A stretch of 49,904 nt of DNA, taken from contig DEUM01000048.1 of assembly GCA_002362575.1 (NCBI GenBank), positions 1 to 49,904 on the forward strand. Direction: 5' to 3'. Within the stretch, counting starts at the first letter, position 1; every line of letters starts with the position of its first letter. Under the pieces are notes generated by a model. It was not told where the DNA came from. It saw only the letters and a program-made list of their open reading frames with translations, and did not search any database. Below are positions 32,852 to 40,857 of this stretch, piece after piece. Made by a program: the position numbers and the translations under genes. Origin of the DNA: Lachnoclostridium sp. UBA3262 (GTDB taxonomy: Bacteria > Bacillota > Clostridia > Lachnospirales > Lachnospiraceae).

Positions 32852-34089
32852 GAGAAGGAAAAGGGAAAAGACGGATATGGCTGGAAGTAATAGCATTTAC
32901 GGCTATTATGTTAGGAATACATTATCTATTCCGGATGAAGCTTGTGAGTAGTGTCGTTGTATGGGGTATCGGGCTTGCAATGATACCGTTATTTGATTAT
33001 TCCCTGCGGAGGGGTCAGAGCGCCAGAGCGGAATATTATGAAATGACTGCCTATATGGAGCAGATGCTGTGCTCATATAAGCGACTTGGAAGTGTGAAGC
33101 TGGCGCTGGAAGACTGTATTACTATTTTTACAAAAAATAGCAGAATGGGAAAGGCACTGCGGAAGGCGCTTTATACGCTAAAGACGGGCGAGGGGATAGA
33201 AAATCAGGAAATTACGAGAGGTGTTTTGCAGCACATAGATAAATTATATTACAGTCGACGTATGTTGCTTTTACATGAATTTTTGTGCAGTGCTGAAAAG
33301 ATAGGCGGCGATATAGCAGAGGCTTTGGATATTTTACTGGGAGAACTGCAAATGTGGAAAAGACGAACGGCACTATATCAGAAGAAAAAACAGTTTATTC
33401 GCAGGGAAAGTACATTGGCGGTAATTCTGGCAGGGGTCATGTGTTATATCTCGCATCTTCTTATCCCGTACAATTTCCTGCCAGAACTGACTGCATCCCT
33501 GTTTTATCAAGTTTTTACGGCGGTCACATTGTCTGGATTGCTCTGTATCGAGGTAATAATCCTTTATAAACTGACAGGTTCATGGCTGGATATAAGGAAG
33601 GTTTACAGGAGAAAGAATTGCCGCAGGGAGGCGGAGAGCGAATTTCCTTACTGGCTTCTATCTGTCACCTTATATTTACAACATGACAGCGTTCTTCATG
33701 CGGTTAAACATTCTCTGAAACAGACACAGGGGGTATTTCGGGAGGAGGTTCAACGTTTTTTGGAGCGGATGTATGAGGAGCCTTCGTCTCTTTTGCCATA
33801 TACAGAGTTTTTCAGCCGTCTTCGACTGCCGGAAATTCAGACGGGGATGAAAATACTATATTCCGTTAATACAAATGGGTATCAGGAGACAAAGAAACAG
33901 ATTCGTTTCTTAGTTGAGCAAAATAATATGGTTATGGATAAATGTGAATGTAATCGGTTTGACAACTGTTTGGCGGGGATGGGATTGTTAAAACAGATTC
34001 CTATGCTGATTGCCTGTGTCAAGGTAGTATTTGATATGACAATTTTTATCGTAATGACAATGGGAAACTATTTACAGATGGTAGGGTAA
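32848..34089 (+). CDS. TadB/TadC-like inner-membrane platform protein
   Basis: 413 aa. Two hydrophobic segments near the N-terminus (about 10-30 and 33-48), a cytoplasmic helical part (EYYEMTAYMEQMLCSYKRLG, LALEDCITIF), membrane helices near 190-210 and 215-240, then a second T2SS-F-like domain (FPYWLLSVTLYLQHDS, VKHSLKQTQGVFREEV) and a C-terminal helix (about 385-410). Classical Tad systems have separate TadB and TadC of about 300 aa; here one longer gene appears to serve both. It follows TadA with a 4-bp overlap. The family call rests on context plus the T2SS-F pattern. Confidence 0.75.
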   Translation: MREGKGKRRIWLEVIAFTAIMLGIHYLFRMKLVSSVVVWGIGLAMIPLFDYSLRRGQSARAEYYEMTAYMEQMLCSYKRLGSVKLALEDCITIFTKNSRMGKALRKALYTLKTGEGIENQEITRGVLQHIDKLYYSRRMLLLHEFLCSAEKIGGDIAEALDILLGELQMWKRRTALYQKKKQFIRRESTLAVILAGVMCYISHLLIPYNFLPELTASLFYQVFTAVTLSGLLCIEVIILYKLTGSWLDIRKVYRRKNCRREAESEFPYWLLSVTLYLQHDSVLHAVKHSLKQTQGVFREEVQRFLERMYEEPSSLLPYTEFFSRLRLPEIQTGMKILYSVNTNGYQETKKQIRFLVEQNNMVMDKCECNRFDNCLAGMGLLKQIPMLIACVKVVFDMTIFIVMTMGNYLQMVG

Positions 34090-34103
34090 AAACGGAGGAA
34101 AAA

Positions 34104-34208
34104 ATGCAGGGTTTGATTGAGAAATACAGTGAGATGGTAGTTATTGCTCTGTTTGGCTGTATGATATTACGTGTTTTTCAAATGATTTTAAATTATACAG
34201 GAGGGTGA
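34104..34208 (+). CDS. 34-aa membrane peptide in the Tad-like locus
   Basis: A short gene with a good ribosome site (CGGAGG at 34093-34098) and ATG 34104. The product has a polar head with a Glu (MQGLIEKYSE) followed by one helix (MVVIALFGCMILRVFQMIL) and ends NYTGG. Flp pilins are small proteins with a Glu just before or within the start of a single hydrophobic helix, and such a gene is expected at this place in a tad locus. The usual cleavage site Gly-x4-Glu is not present, and 34 residues is too short for a normal precursor, so the pilin assignment is a guess. Its last codons carry the ribosome site of the next gene. Confidence 0.6.
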   Translation: MQGLIEKYSEMVVIALFGCMILRVFQMILNYTGG

Positions 34209-34213
34209 GAGAA

Positions 34214-34657
34214 GTGTTTTCTTTTTTCAGGGAATACGGAAAGACACTTTTAATTATTGTTTTTTTTGCGCTGTTAATTCTGGCAGCAGGAGGAATGTTT
34301 TATCGAGAGTGGGGAAACTGTGGAATTGTGGAGGATGGAATAAAGCCAGACTTTGCAGGCGGTACTTACGATAGGAAAAAATCGACTATTTATGCGGTGA
34401 ACCGACGGGTTTTCCAAGATGAGAGAATAGCTGTGGAGGAGCTGGCAGAAGTGCGGGATAAAGACGGGGAAAGAATGACGGAACAAGTGTGTTTTTATAA
34501 TAATGAGGGAGAGAGGTTATCCGGTATGCTGAATACTTCGGTGCCGGGGAAGTATAAAATTACGGTACAGGCAGAAAACCCTGATACGGGACAGAGAGTG
34601 CGGAAAACAATATGCGTACTTGTTGACGGGAGAGTAGCGAAAGGGGAGAGGCAATGA
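34214..34657 (+). CDS. Single-helix exported protein of the Tad-like locus
   Basis: 147 aa from GTG 34214, 8 bases after AGGAGG. An N-terminal helix (TLLIIVFFALLILAAGGMFY, about 10-29) precedes an outer domain with no assigned family. The last 60 residues look Ig-like (SVPGKYKITVQAENPDTG, CVLVDGR), recalling the Ig-like part of the beta-helix protein in the same operon. It could be a minor pilin-like or assembly factor (RcpC/CpaB-like role cannot be excluded). Overlap of 4 bp with the next gene. Confidence 0.65.
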   Translation: MFSFFREYGKTLLIIVFFALLILAAGGMFYREWGNCGIVEDGIKPDFAGGTYDRKKSTIYAVNRRVFQDERIAVEELAEVRDKDGERMTEQVCFYNNEGERLSGMLNTSVPGKYKITVQAENPDTGQRVRKTICVLVDGRVAKGERQ

Positions 34658-34986
34658 AACTGCAAGGCATGATAAGCCACTTTATTTTATTTGTTTTACT
34701 GATGCTGTTAATGTGGGTAGGTGTTACCTATGTGTCACAAAACATACAATACAGCAGTGCAAAGAAGTTTCACAGTGGTGTGGTAAGGCAGATTGAAAAC
34801 AGTTATTTTGATAAACAGGTAATAAAGGACTGTGAAAGAAAGGCAGAGGGAGAAGGTTACCGCCTACAGGTAGAAAGCTACGATAGGGGAAATGGCAGAG
34901 ATGCCAGAGTAAGGCTGGAGATGTCGTTTACCTTTCCGGTCATTCAAAAAACGAAACAGTATGTCATTGAAGGCTATGCCAGATAG
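34654..34986 (+). CDS. TadE/F-like pseudopilin candidate
   Basis: 110 aa. One N-terminal hydrophobic helix (FILFVLLMLLMWVGVTYVSQ, about 11-30), then a polar domain with SSAKKFHSGVVRQIEN, ending in EGYAR. TadE and TadF pseudopilins have this plan of an N-terminal helix with a short periplasmic-facing domain. Sequence alone does not give a cleavage site. Tightly overlaps the preceding gene (ATGA) and is followed after 14 bases by a similar one. Confidence 0.6.
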   Translation: MKLQGMISHFILFVLLMLLMWVGVTYVSQNIQYSSAKKFHSGVVRQIENSYFDKQVIKDCERKAEGEGYRLQVESYDRGNGRDARVRLEMSFTFPVIQKTKQYVIEGYAR

Positions 34987-35000
34987 GGGAGGAAATTGCA

Positions 35001-35375
35001 TTGCGAACAGTAATAATATCGGTAATTGGAATTAGCTCAATCCTGATTGTCGTCATGATACAGACGACTGTAAATATGGAATCGCGGTATTACGAGGAGA
35101 TAAATGATGCGCTGGCAGTTGCTATGTCTCAGACTATGACGGAGGTAATGGAGCAGGAGAGCTATGGAATCCAGAACCGGAATGAGATGATTGCAGCATT
35201 TTTGCAATCCATGCTGCAAAAGGTAAGCACGGATATCGATTTGACAGTTAAAATTCATCAGTGTAATTACGAGACAGGACAAATGGACGTGGAGGCTATC
35301 GGCGAATACCAGTTGCCGGATTACAGGAAAAAAAGCGTATCCGTAAGACGACGGATTGCGGTTGCCGGAAATTAA
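35001..35375 (+). CDS. Second TadE/F-like pseudopilin candidate
   Basis: 124 aa from TTG 35001, about 8 bases after GGGGAGGA. N-terminal helix (VIISVIGISSILIVVMIQ, about 4-21), then a helical polar domain (NMESRYYEEINDALAVAMSQ) and a C-terminal stretch ending with RRRIAVAGN. The N-terminal helix followed at once by an amphipathic helix is what TadE-like minor pilins show. It is the last gene of the operon; a terminator for the opposing gene follows 2 bp before its end. Confidence 0.6.
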   Translation: MRTVIISVIGISSILIVVMIQTTVNMESRYYEEINDALAVAMSQTMTEVMEQESYGIQNRNEMIAAFLQSMLQKVSTDIDLTVKIHQCNYETGQMDVEAIGEYQLPDYRKKSVSVRRRIAVAGN

Positions 35376-35423
35376 AAAGAGACTGAAAGCATAAAACAAT
35401 AAGTGTTTCATACAATCAGTCCC
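35374..35423 (-). terminator. Terminator of the CorC/HlyC gene
   Basis: On the minus strand GGGACTGA (35423-35416) pairs with TCAGTCTC (35386-35379), and TTTTT (35378-35374) follows. It lies against the end of the Tad-like operon, and the long loop could allow use in both directions, though the T run favours the minus strand. Confidence 0.65.
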
Positions 35424-35436
35424 AGAGTTCTTTTCG

Positions 35437-36756
35437 TTATTCCTCGGAATCTTCTTCCTCATCTTCCGGGTGCGGTTTTAATATCATCCGGAGTTTGTCA
35501 ATGCGGTTACCGTCAACCTCTAATACCGTGTAGATGGCATATTCGTCCTCAGCAGTTTCGTTAATCTCAGGAAAATGCTGAAGCAGGTTGATAATATGTC
35601 CGGCGATTGAATCGTAGTCCTCTGACTCTAAAGAAAGAGAGAGGGCTTCGTCAATATCATCCAAAGGTGTTGAGCCGAGTATAATGTATTCTGTATCAGA
35701 AATCATCTGGATTTCGTCTTCTTCGTCTGTGTCATATTCGTCACGGAGTTCGCCGACGATTTCTTCGATGAGATCTTCCATTGTAATTAGTCCCGCTAAA
35801 GCGCCGTACTCATCTAGGACAATAGTCATAGATATGGACTCTTTGCGCATTTCCATAAATAACTCAGAGACGTTTTTGTATTCATAGGTCACATGGGCCT
35901 CACGAATCAGAGACTTAATGTCTAATGAATCTTTACTACCTGAGTAAAAGGCAAAGTCCTTTAAGTTAATAATTCCGATAATGTTGTCGATGGTTTCTTC
36001 GTAGACGGGCATACGGGCATATTTGTTTTCTGTAAATTCCGTTAGAAGCTCATCATACGAAATGTCCGAACGTACCATGGCAATATCCATACGGGGAATC
36101 ATGACATCTTTTGCGAGTGAGTCGCCAAAGTCTACAATGTTAGTAATCATTTGGCGTTCTTCGCTCTCGATGACGCCTTCCTCATGGCTGACATCGACAA
36201 AAGTCCGGAGTTCATCTTCGGTAATACTGTTTGTCTTCTGGGAAGTATCTACGCGCAGAAGAAATAGGAAAAAGTCCGAAAATCGGTTTACAAGAAAAAT
36301 AATAGGTGTAAACAGTTTGGTAAGGAAAAGTATGACACTGGCATATCCAAGTGATAACTTTTCTGCATTTCTTGTTGCGAGAGTTTTCGGAGTAATTTCT
36401 CCAAAAATTAAAATCAGTATTGTGATAATACCGGTAGCAATGCCTGCTGCAAGACTTGTGCTTTCTTCTAACCCCATTCGATGGCAGATATTAAATGCAT
36501 ATGTCGTCGTTAATGAAGAAGCATATAGATTTACGATATTGTTGCAAATCAATATGGCACTAAGCATTTTGTCCGGATGCTCAATTAAGCGTATTACTCG
36601 TTTTGCACGTTTGTTTTTTTCCTCTGCCAGAGAGCGCATTTTAATTTTGTTTACAGTCGTCAGCGCTGTTTCCGCCGAAGAAAAAAAGGCAGATAATAAA
36701 AGTAATATAACAAGGGTAATTATGTTTACCGCGTCACTGGGCCCCAAAAACATCAT
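35437..36756 (-). CDS. HlyC/CorC-family membrane protein (DUF21, CBS pair)
   Basis: 439 aa. N-terminal DUF21/CNNM domain with four hydrophobic helices (about 8-30, 65-90, 98-120, 135-155; SSAETALTTVNKIKM motif, AEKLSLGYASVILF), then two CBS domains (DVMIPRMDIAMVRSD; MTIVLDEYGALAGLITMEDL) and the CorC/HlyC C-terminal domain (IILGSTPLDDIDEAL, GNRIDKLRMI). Family members act in Mg2+ or Co2+ handling. The start is unsure: AGGAG abuts ATG 36756, so the second ATG (36753) or TTG 36747 would have better spacing. A promoter lies upstream on the minus strand. Confidence 0.9.
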   Translation of the reverse strand: MMFLGPSDAVNIITLVILLLLSAFFSSAETALTTVNKIKMRSLAEEKNKRAKRVIRLIEHPDKMLSAILICNNIVNLYASSLTTTYAFNICHRMGLEESTSLAAGIATGIITILILIFGEITPKTLATRNAEKLSLGYASVILFLTKLFTPIIFLVNRFSDFFLFLLRVDTSQKTNSITEDELRTFVDVSHEEGVIESEERQMITNIVDFGDSLAKDVMIPRMDIAMVRSDISYDELLTEFTENKYARMPVYEETIDNIIGIINLKDFAFYSGSKDSLDIKSLIREAHVTYEYKNVSELFMEMRKESISMTIVLDEYGALAGLITMEDLIEEIVGELRDEYDTDEEDEIQMISDTEYIILGSTPLDDIDEALSLSLESEDYDSIAGHIINLLQHFPEINETAEDEYAIYTVLEVDGNRIDKLRMILKPHPEDEEEDSEE

Positions 36757-36814
36757 CTCCTATTCTTTTGTTTTACCAGTATTTGTAAATTGATTTAGTT
36801 GCAATTACTAACAT

Positions 36815-36842
36815 TCTATAATAAGTGCTAGTAGATTGTCAA
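36815..36842 (-). promoter_or_regulatory. Promoter of the CorC/HlyC gene
   Basis: Minus-strand TTGACA (36842-36837), 16-bp spacer, TATAGA (36820-36815). Confidence 0.6.
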
Positions 36843-36889
36843 GTTTTGCCCGGCTAAAAGCCATAAAATACCTGTCAAATAGAGACTTA

Positions 36890-38500
36890 TTAGCTCAGTG
36901 CCTGACGTTTTCTTGCCATTTCATCGCTGTCGAGATATTCGTCATAGGTGGTAACCTTATCAATCATACCGTTTGGCGTAAATTCGATAATACGGTTGGC
37001 AATGGTCTGAATAAACTGGTGGTCCTGCGAAGTAAAGAGGACTACTCCCGGAAATTTAATCAATCCGTTATTGACAGAGGTAATGGATTCCATATCCAAA
37101 TGGTTCGTCGGTTCATCCAGCATAAGGACGTTAGAACCGAGCATCATCATTTTGGAAAGCATAACCCGGACCTTCTCGCCACCGGAAAGTACATTGACTT
37201 TTTTCAGTCCATCCTCGCCTTTAAACAGCATGCGGCCTAGAAAGCCGCGGACAAAAGTAGCATCCTTTTCCGGAGAAAAAGGCATTAACCAGTCCACAAT
37301 GGTATCGTTGCTGTCAAAGTAGGCAGTGTTATCCTTTGGAAAATAGGAGTTTGAGGTAGTAATTCCCCATTTATAGTCGCCCTCATCAGGTTCTATTTCG
37401 CCGGAAAGAATCTGGAACAGTGTAGTAGCTGCAATTCCGTAAGAACCAACAAATGCAATTTTATCGTCATGCCCAACAGTAAAGGAGACATTGTCGAGTA
37501 CCTTTTCTCCATCTACCGTTTTGGAGAGATTTGTCACAGTCAGAACCTCATTTCCAATTTCACGCTCTGGTTTAAAATCGACATATGGGTATTTACGGCT
37601 GGAAGGACGGAGCGTATCCAACTCAATTTTCTCCAAGGCGCGCTTACGGGAAGTTGCCTGTTTGGATTTGGAAGCATTGGCACTGAAACGCTGGATAAAT
37701 TCCTGCAGTTCCTTAATTTTTTCTTCCTTCTTCTTGTTGGCTTCCTTCATCTGTTTAATCATTAACTGACTGGATTCATACCAGAAATCATAGTTTCCGG
37801 CATATATCTGCATTTTTCCATAGTCGAGGTCGACTGTATGCGTACATACTTTATTTAAGAAATAGCGGTCATGAGAAACGACTATAATCGTATTCTCAAA
37901 GTTGATGAGAAATTCCTCCAGCCAGCGGATGGAATCCAAATCAAGATGGTTCGTCGGCTCGTCAAGCAGAAGTATATCCGGGTTTCCAAACAGCGCGCGT
38001 GCAAGGAGAACCTTGACCTTATCCGTGTCCGGTAATTCATTCATAAGTTTATAGTGGACATCGGTATCGATACCAAGACCGTTTAACAGGGTAGCGGCGT
38101 CTGCCTCTGCTTCCCATCCGTTCATTGTGGCAAATTCCGCTTCCAGTTCACTGGCACGTATACCGTCTTCGTCAGAAAAATCCTCTTTAGCATAGATGGC
38201 ATCCTTTTCCTTCATAATATCAAAGAGTCTTTGATTCCCAGCTATAACTGTGTCAAGCACAATATCTGAGTCATATTTGAAGTGGTCCTGTTCGAGTACC
38301 GAAAGCCGCTCTCCGGCTCCAAGGCTGATTTCCCCAGTAGTTGGTTCCAGTTCTCCGGATAGGATTTTCAGGAAAGTGGACTTACCAGCGCCGTTTGCAC
38401 CAATAATGCCATAACAGTTTCCTTCGGTAAATTTTATGTTGACTTCTTCAAAGAGCGCCTTTTTTCCAAAACGTAATGAAATATTGCTTGCCTGTATCAT
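36890..38500 (-). CDS. ABC-F family ATPase with one degenerate nucleotide site
   Basis: Soluble twin-ATPase ABC-F protein, 536 aa, which acts on ribosomes or in related cytosolic roles. First half: Walker A GANGAGKSTFLKIL, and LLLDEPTNHLDLDS. The first signature is degenerate (LPDTDKVKV where LSGGE is usual). Linker with charged helix (EANKKKEEKIKELQEF). Second half: Walker A is FVGSYGIAATTLFQIL, lacking the Gly-Lys, while the signature LSGGEKVRVML and Walker B MLDEPTNHLDMES are normal. One composite ATP site is thus canonical and the other is not. The first ATG after the ribosome site GGAGGT is 38500. Related to YkpA-like proteins of Firmicutes; no resistance role can be inferred. Confidence 0.9.
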   Translation of the reverse strand: MIQASNISLRFGKKALFEEVNIKFTEGNCYGIIGANGAGKSTFLKILSGELEPTTGEISLGAGERLSVLEQDHFKYDSDIVLDTVIAGNQRLFDIMKEKDAIYAKEDFSDEDGIRASELEAEFATMNGWEAEADAATLLNGLGIDTDVHYKLMNELPDTDKVKVLLARALFGNPDILLLDEPTNHLDLDSIRWLEEFLINFENTIIVVSHDRYFLNKVCTHTVDLDYGKMQIYAGNYDFWYESSQLMIKQMKEANKKKEEKIKELQEFIQRFSANASKSKQATSRKRALEKIELDTLRPSSRKYPYVDFKPEREIGNEVLTVTNLSKTVDGEKVLDNVSFTVGHDDKIAFVGSYGIAATTLFQILSGEIEPDEGDYKWGITTSNSYFPKDNTAYFDSNDTIVDWLMPFSPEKDATFVRGFLGRMLFKGEDGLKKVNVLSGGEKVRVMLSKMMMLGSNVLMLDEPTNHLDMESITSVNNGLIKFPGVVLFTSQDHQFIQTIANRIIEFTPNGMIDKVTTYDEYLDSDEMARKRQALS

Positions 38501-38555
38501 AAAAACCTCCATATTTTCATTTTTATATTTTTGTTATTCAGTCAGACTATGTAAT

Positions 38556-38583
38556 ATTGTACTAAAAATCGGCAATAATGCAA
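38556..38583 (-). promoter_or_regulatory. Promoter of the ABC-F gene
   Basis: Minus-strand TTGCAT (38583-38578), 16-bp spacer, TACAAT (38561-38556). Confidence 0.6.
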
Positions 38584-38621
38584 GGGTTTTTCGTTTTTTC
38601 GAAATTATTTTCGAAATTATA

Positions 38622-38650
38622 TTGTTACTTTAGTCATTATTTTGTATAAT
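38622..38650 (+). promoter_or_regulatory. Promoter of the GH13-like gene
   Basis: TTGTTA (38622-38627), 17-bp spacer, TATAAT (38645-38650). Divergent from the ABC-F promoter. Two TTTTCGAAATTAT-like copies lie just upstream (about 38597-38620). Confidence 0.65.
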
Positions 38651-38719
38651 AACTCTATATAGGCTTTGAAAATGATAACTAAGACAGCGTAAGATTTGAT
38701 GCGGAAGGGAAGATTAGTT

Positions 38720-40579
38720 ATGATGGAAAATATAAAGATATTAAAGGGGGATGCGTTTCCGCTGGGAGTGACAGAGCAGGGAGACAATCGGATACAGATT
38801 ACCGTATGGCGTCCGAAGGCGGCAGCCTGCAGCCTGTGTTTATATAGAAATGGAAAACTAGTGAAAAAGGTAAAAATGTTTCCGATGAAAGAAATTGGGA
38901 TAAAGGATATTTTTTCTGTGCAGCTTATCGGAGAGAATCTTTTTTCCCTGTTGTCAGAAATGGAGTATGATTTCGTGGCAGACGGGATCCGTTTTCAGGA
39001 TATTTATGCGAAGGCGGTTGCCGGCAGGGAACGGTTTGGGCACAAGAGGGGAAAGATACGGGCCCGTTTTGTGTTTGACCAGTTTGACTGGAGCGGCGAA
39101 AACTGGAGGAAGCTTCCAGCAGATGAGATGGTTCTCTATCAGTGTCATGTGAGAGGATTTACAAAGCATACCAGTTCCGGGGTAAAGGCGCCGGGGACAT
39201 TTTCCGGTATGGCAGAGAAAATTCCTTATATGAAAAAACTGGGAATCAATACGCTTTTTCTTTTGCCGGTTTATGATTTTAACGAGCGGATGGCTGAGGC
39301 GGGGGAAAAGGATGAGAAAAAAGTAAACTATTGGGGATATACAGAGGAGGCTTTTTACTTTGCTCCGAAAGCGGGATATAGTGCGGGGGATATGAGCCCA
39401 TCGGCAGAGTTTCAAGAGCTCGTTAAGAAATTACACAAAAATGGAATGAATCTGATTCTGGATATGTACTTTGTAGGTCAGACGCCGGAATTTATTTTAC
39501 AGTGCCTGCGTTATTATGTCCTTCATTTTCATGTGGACGGTTTTCGGCTGAATCAGGACTGCATGGATGCAGCGTGGCTTAGGAATGATCCGGTTCTTTC
39601 ACATGTTAAGTTATTGGGAAATAGATGGGGAGATTGTCCGGAAGATGCTGGAGAAGAAAAACTGTTTGAAATCAATGATGGATTTATGGTTGATGCGAGA
39701 CGATACTTAAAGAGCGATGAGGGACAGACGGAGAAATTTTACCGTCGATATCGTGAGCAAAGAAATGGTGTAGGACTTATTCACTATATTACCCAGCATA
39801 ATGGCTTTACACTCAGGGATTTGATTTCCTATGACGTAAAACATAATGAGCCAAATGGAGAGAAAAACCAAGATGGTACGGAGTATAATTATAGCTGGAA
39901 CTGCGGGGTGGAAGGACCAACAAGGCGTAAGCCGATACTCCGCATGCGTGAGAGGCAGGAGAGAAATGCCTTTGTCATGCTGCTTCTCGGTATGGCGCCG
40001 CCAATGCTTTTAGCAGGGGATGAATTTGGCAACTCACAGAAGGGAAATAATAATGCGTATTGTCTGGATAATACAACAACGTGGCTGGACTGGCGGCTTT
40101 TGGAAAAGAACAGGGAAACCTTTGATTTTGTAAAAGAGCTGCTGAAATTCCGAGGCAAGAATCCGCTTTATCATCAGAAGAAACGTTTGACGGGCATGGA
40201 TACACAGGGAGTGGGTGTTCCGGATGTCTCCTGCCATGGAAGGGAACCGTGGGTGGTGGACTTTTCATATTACAGCAGAGAACTGGGTATTTTATATTAT
40301 GGCGGGTATTATGGTGCGGAGAGTTTGTACTTTGCGTTTAATTTTCATTGGGACAGCCATGAATTTTTTCTGCCGGATGTGGGTGCAGATATGGAGTGGA
40401 AAATTTTGTTTGATACGGCGGGAGCTGAGGGAGGCAGAACTGTACCCCAGAAATATCAGATGGAGCCGCGCTCGGTAACGGTGTTTGAAAGTGTATGTAA
40501 GGGCGGCGCAGGTTCAAAAACTGTGTCAAACCGACGCCGTCGGACTAAAGTTAAAAAAACGACCACGAAAAAGAATTAG
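38720..40579 (+). CDS. GlgX-like GH13 protein, probably catalytically dead
   Basis: 619 aa with the isoamylase/GlgX plan: N-terminal CBM48-like domain (ITVWRPKAAACSLCLYR), TIM barrel (YQCHVRGFTKHTSSGV; WGYTEEAFYFAPKAGYS), then GEKNQDGTEYNYSWNCGVEG and PPMLLAGDEFGNSQKGNNNA, followed by a C-terminal beta domain. The three catalytic carboxylates of GH13 are replaced: the nucleophile position in DGFRLNQ is N278, the acid/base position in LLGNRWG is N301, and the stabiliser in ITQHNGFTL is N361. Region I also lacks its N-H pair (LDMYFVGQ). I infer a glycan-binding pseudoenzyme. ATG 38720 or 38723 follows GGAAGGGAAG. It ends 4 bp inside the convergent Cys-rich gene. Confidence 0.88.
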   Translation: MMENIKILKGDAFPLGVTEQGDNRIQITVWRPKAAACSLCLYRNGKLVKKVKMFPMKEIGIKDIFSVQLIGENLFSLLSEMEYDFVADGIRFQDIYAKAVAGRERFGHKRGKIRARFVFDQFDWSGENWRKLPADEMVLYQCHVRGFTKHTSSGVKAPGTFSGMAEKIPYMKKLGINTLFLLPVYDFNERMAEAGEKDEKKVNYWGYTEEAFYFAPKAGYSAGDMSPSAEFQELVKKLHKNGMNLILDMYFVGQTPEFILQCLRYYVLHFHVDGFRLNQDCMDAAWLRNDPVLSHVKLLGNRWGDCPEDAGEEKLFEINDGFMVDARRYLKSDEGQTEKFYRRYREQRNGVGLIHYITQHNGFTLRDLISYDVKHNEPNGEKNQDGTEYNYSWNCGVEGPTRRKPILRMRERQERNAFVMLLLGMAPPMLLAGDEFGNSQKGNNNAYCLDNTTTWLDWRLLEKNRETFDFVKELLKFRGKNPLYHQKKRLTGMDTQGVGVPDVSCHGREPWVVDFSYYSRELGILYYGGYYGAESLYFAFNFHWDSHEFFLPDVGADMEWKILFDTAGAEGGRTVPQKYQMEPRSVTVFESVCKGGAGSKTVSNRRRRTKVKKTTTKKN

Positions 40580-40767
40580 TATTCATGATTTTCCACAATA
40601 GGATCGAATAAATCCAGTTTACAATGCTTATCGGAAGCAAAGTGCTTGCAGGTTGTGCAGGATACTTCTGTGTCGCCGGATTTATTTGTGCATCTGCAGC
40701 AGTCCTTTACTGCATAGGCACTGCAATTTTTTGCTACGTTTCTGTAGGTCTGTTCGTCAGCACGCAT
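40576..40767 (-). CDS. Cys-rich mini-protein
   Basis: 63 aa with seven cysteines (residues 15, 23, 24, 26, 37, 40 and 49), including CCRC and CTTC spaced like zinc ligands. No domain name comes to mind. A clear ribosome site GGAGG lies 8-9 bases upstream on the minus strand (about 40779). The conserved-looking pattern and lack of a signal peptide suggest a cytoplasmic metal-binding protein. It converges with the GH13-like gene by 4 bp and diverges from the DUF5721-like gene. TGCCGCT-GAT-AGCGGCA (40784-40800) is a small hairpin just upstream. Confidence 0.6.
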   Translation of the reverse strand: MRADEQTYRNVAKNCSAYAVKDCCRCTNKSGDTEVSCTTCKHFASDKHCKLDLFDPIVENHEY

Positions 40768-40857
40768 AGTTTAACCTCCGTTCTGCCGCTGATAGCGGCA
40801 TACCATTCTGTTATTGGAACGATATTATTATTTGCAGTCAGGAGGATTTTATACAAA

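Noticed and set aside
36023..36793. Long plus-strand frame (256 codons) opposite the HlyC/CorC gene
   Set aside because: Shadow of a well-supported gene; Ser/Arg-rich composition typical of antisense frames.
40624..40857. N-terminal extension of the DUF5721-like protein by 78 codons
   Set aside because: It overlaps the opposite-strand Cys-rich gene and reads as an artificial hydrophobic stretch; no ribosome site.
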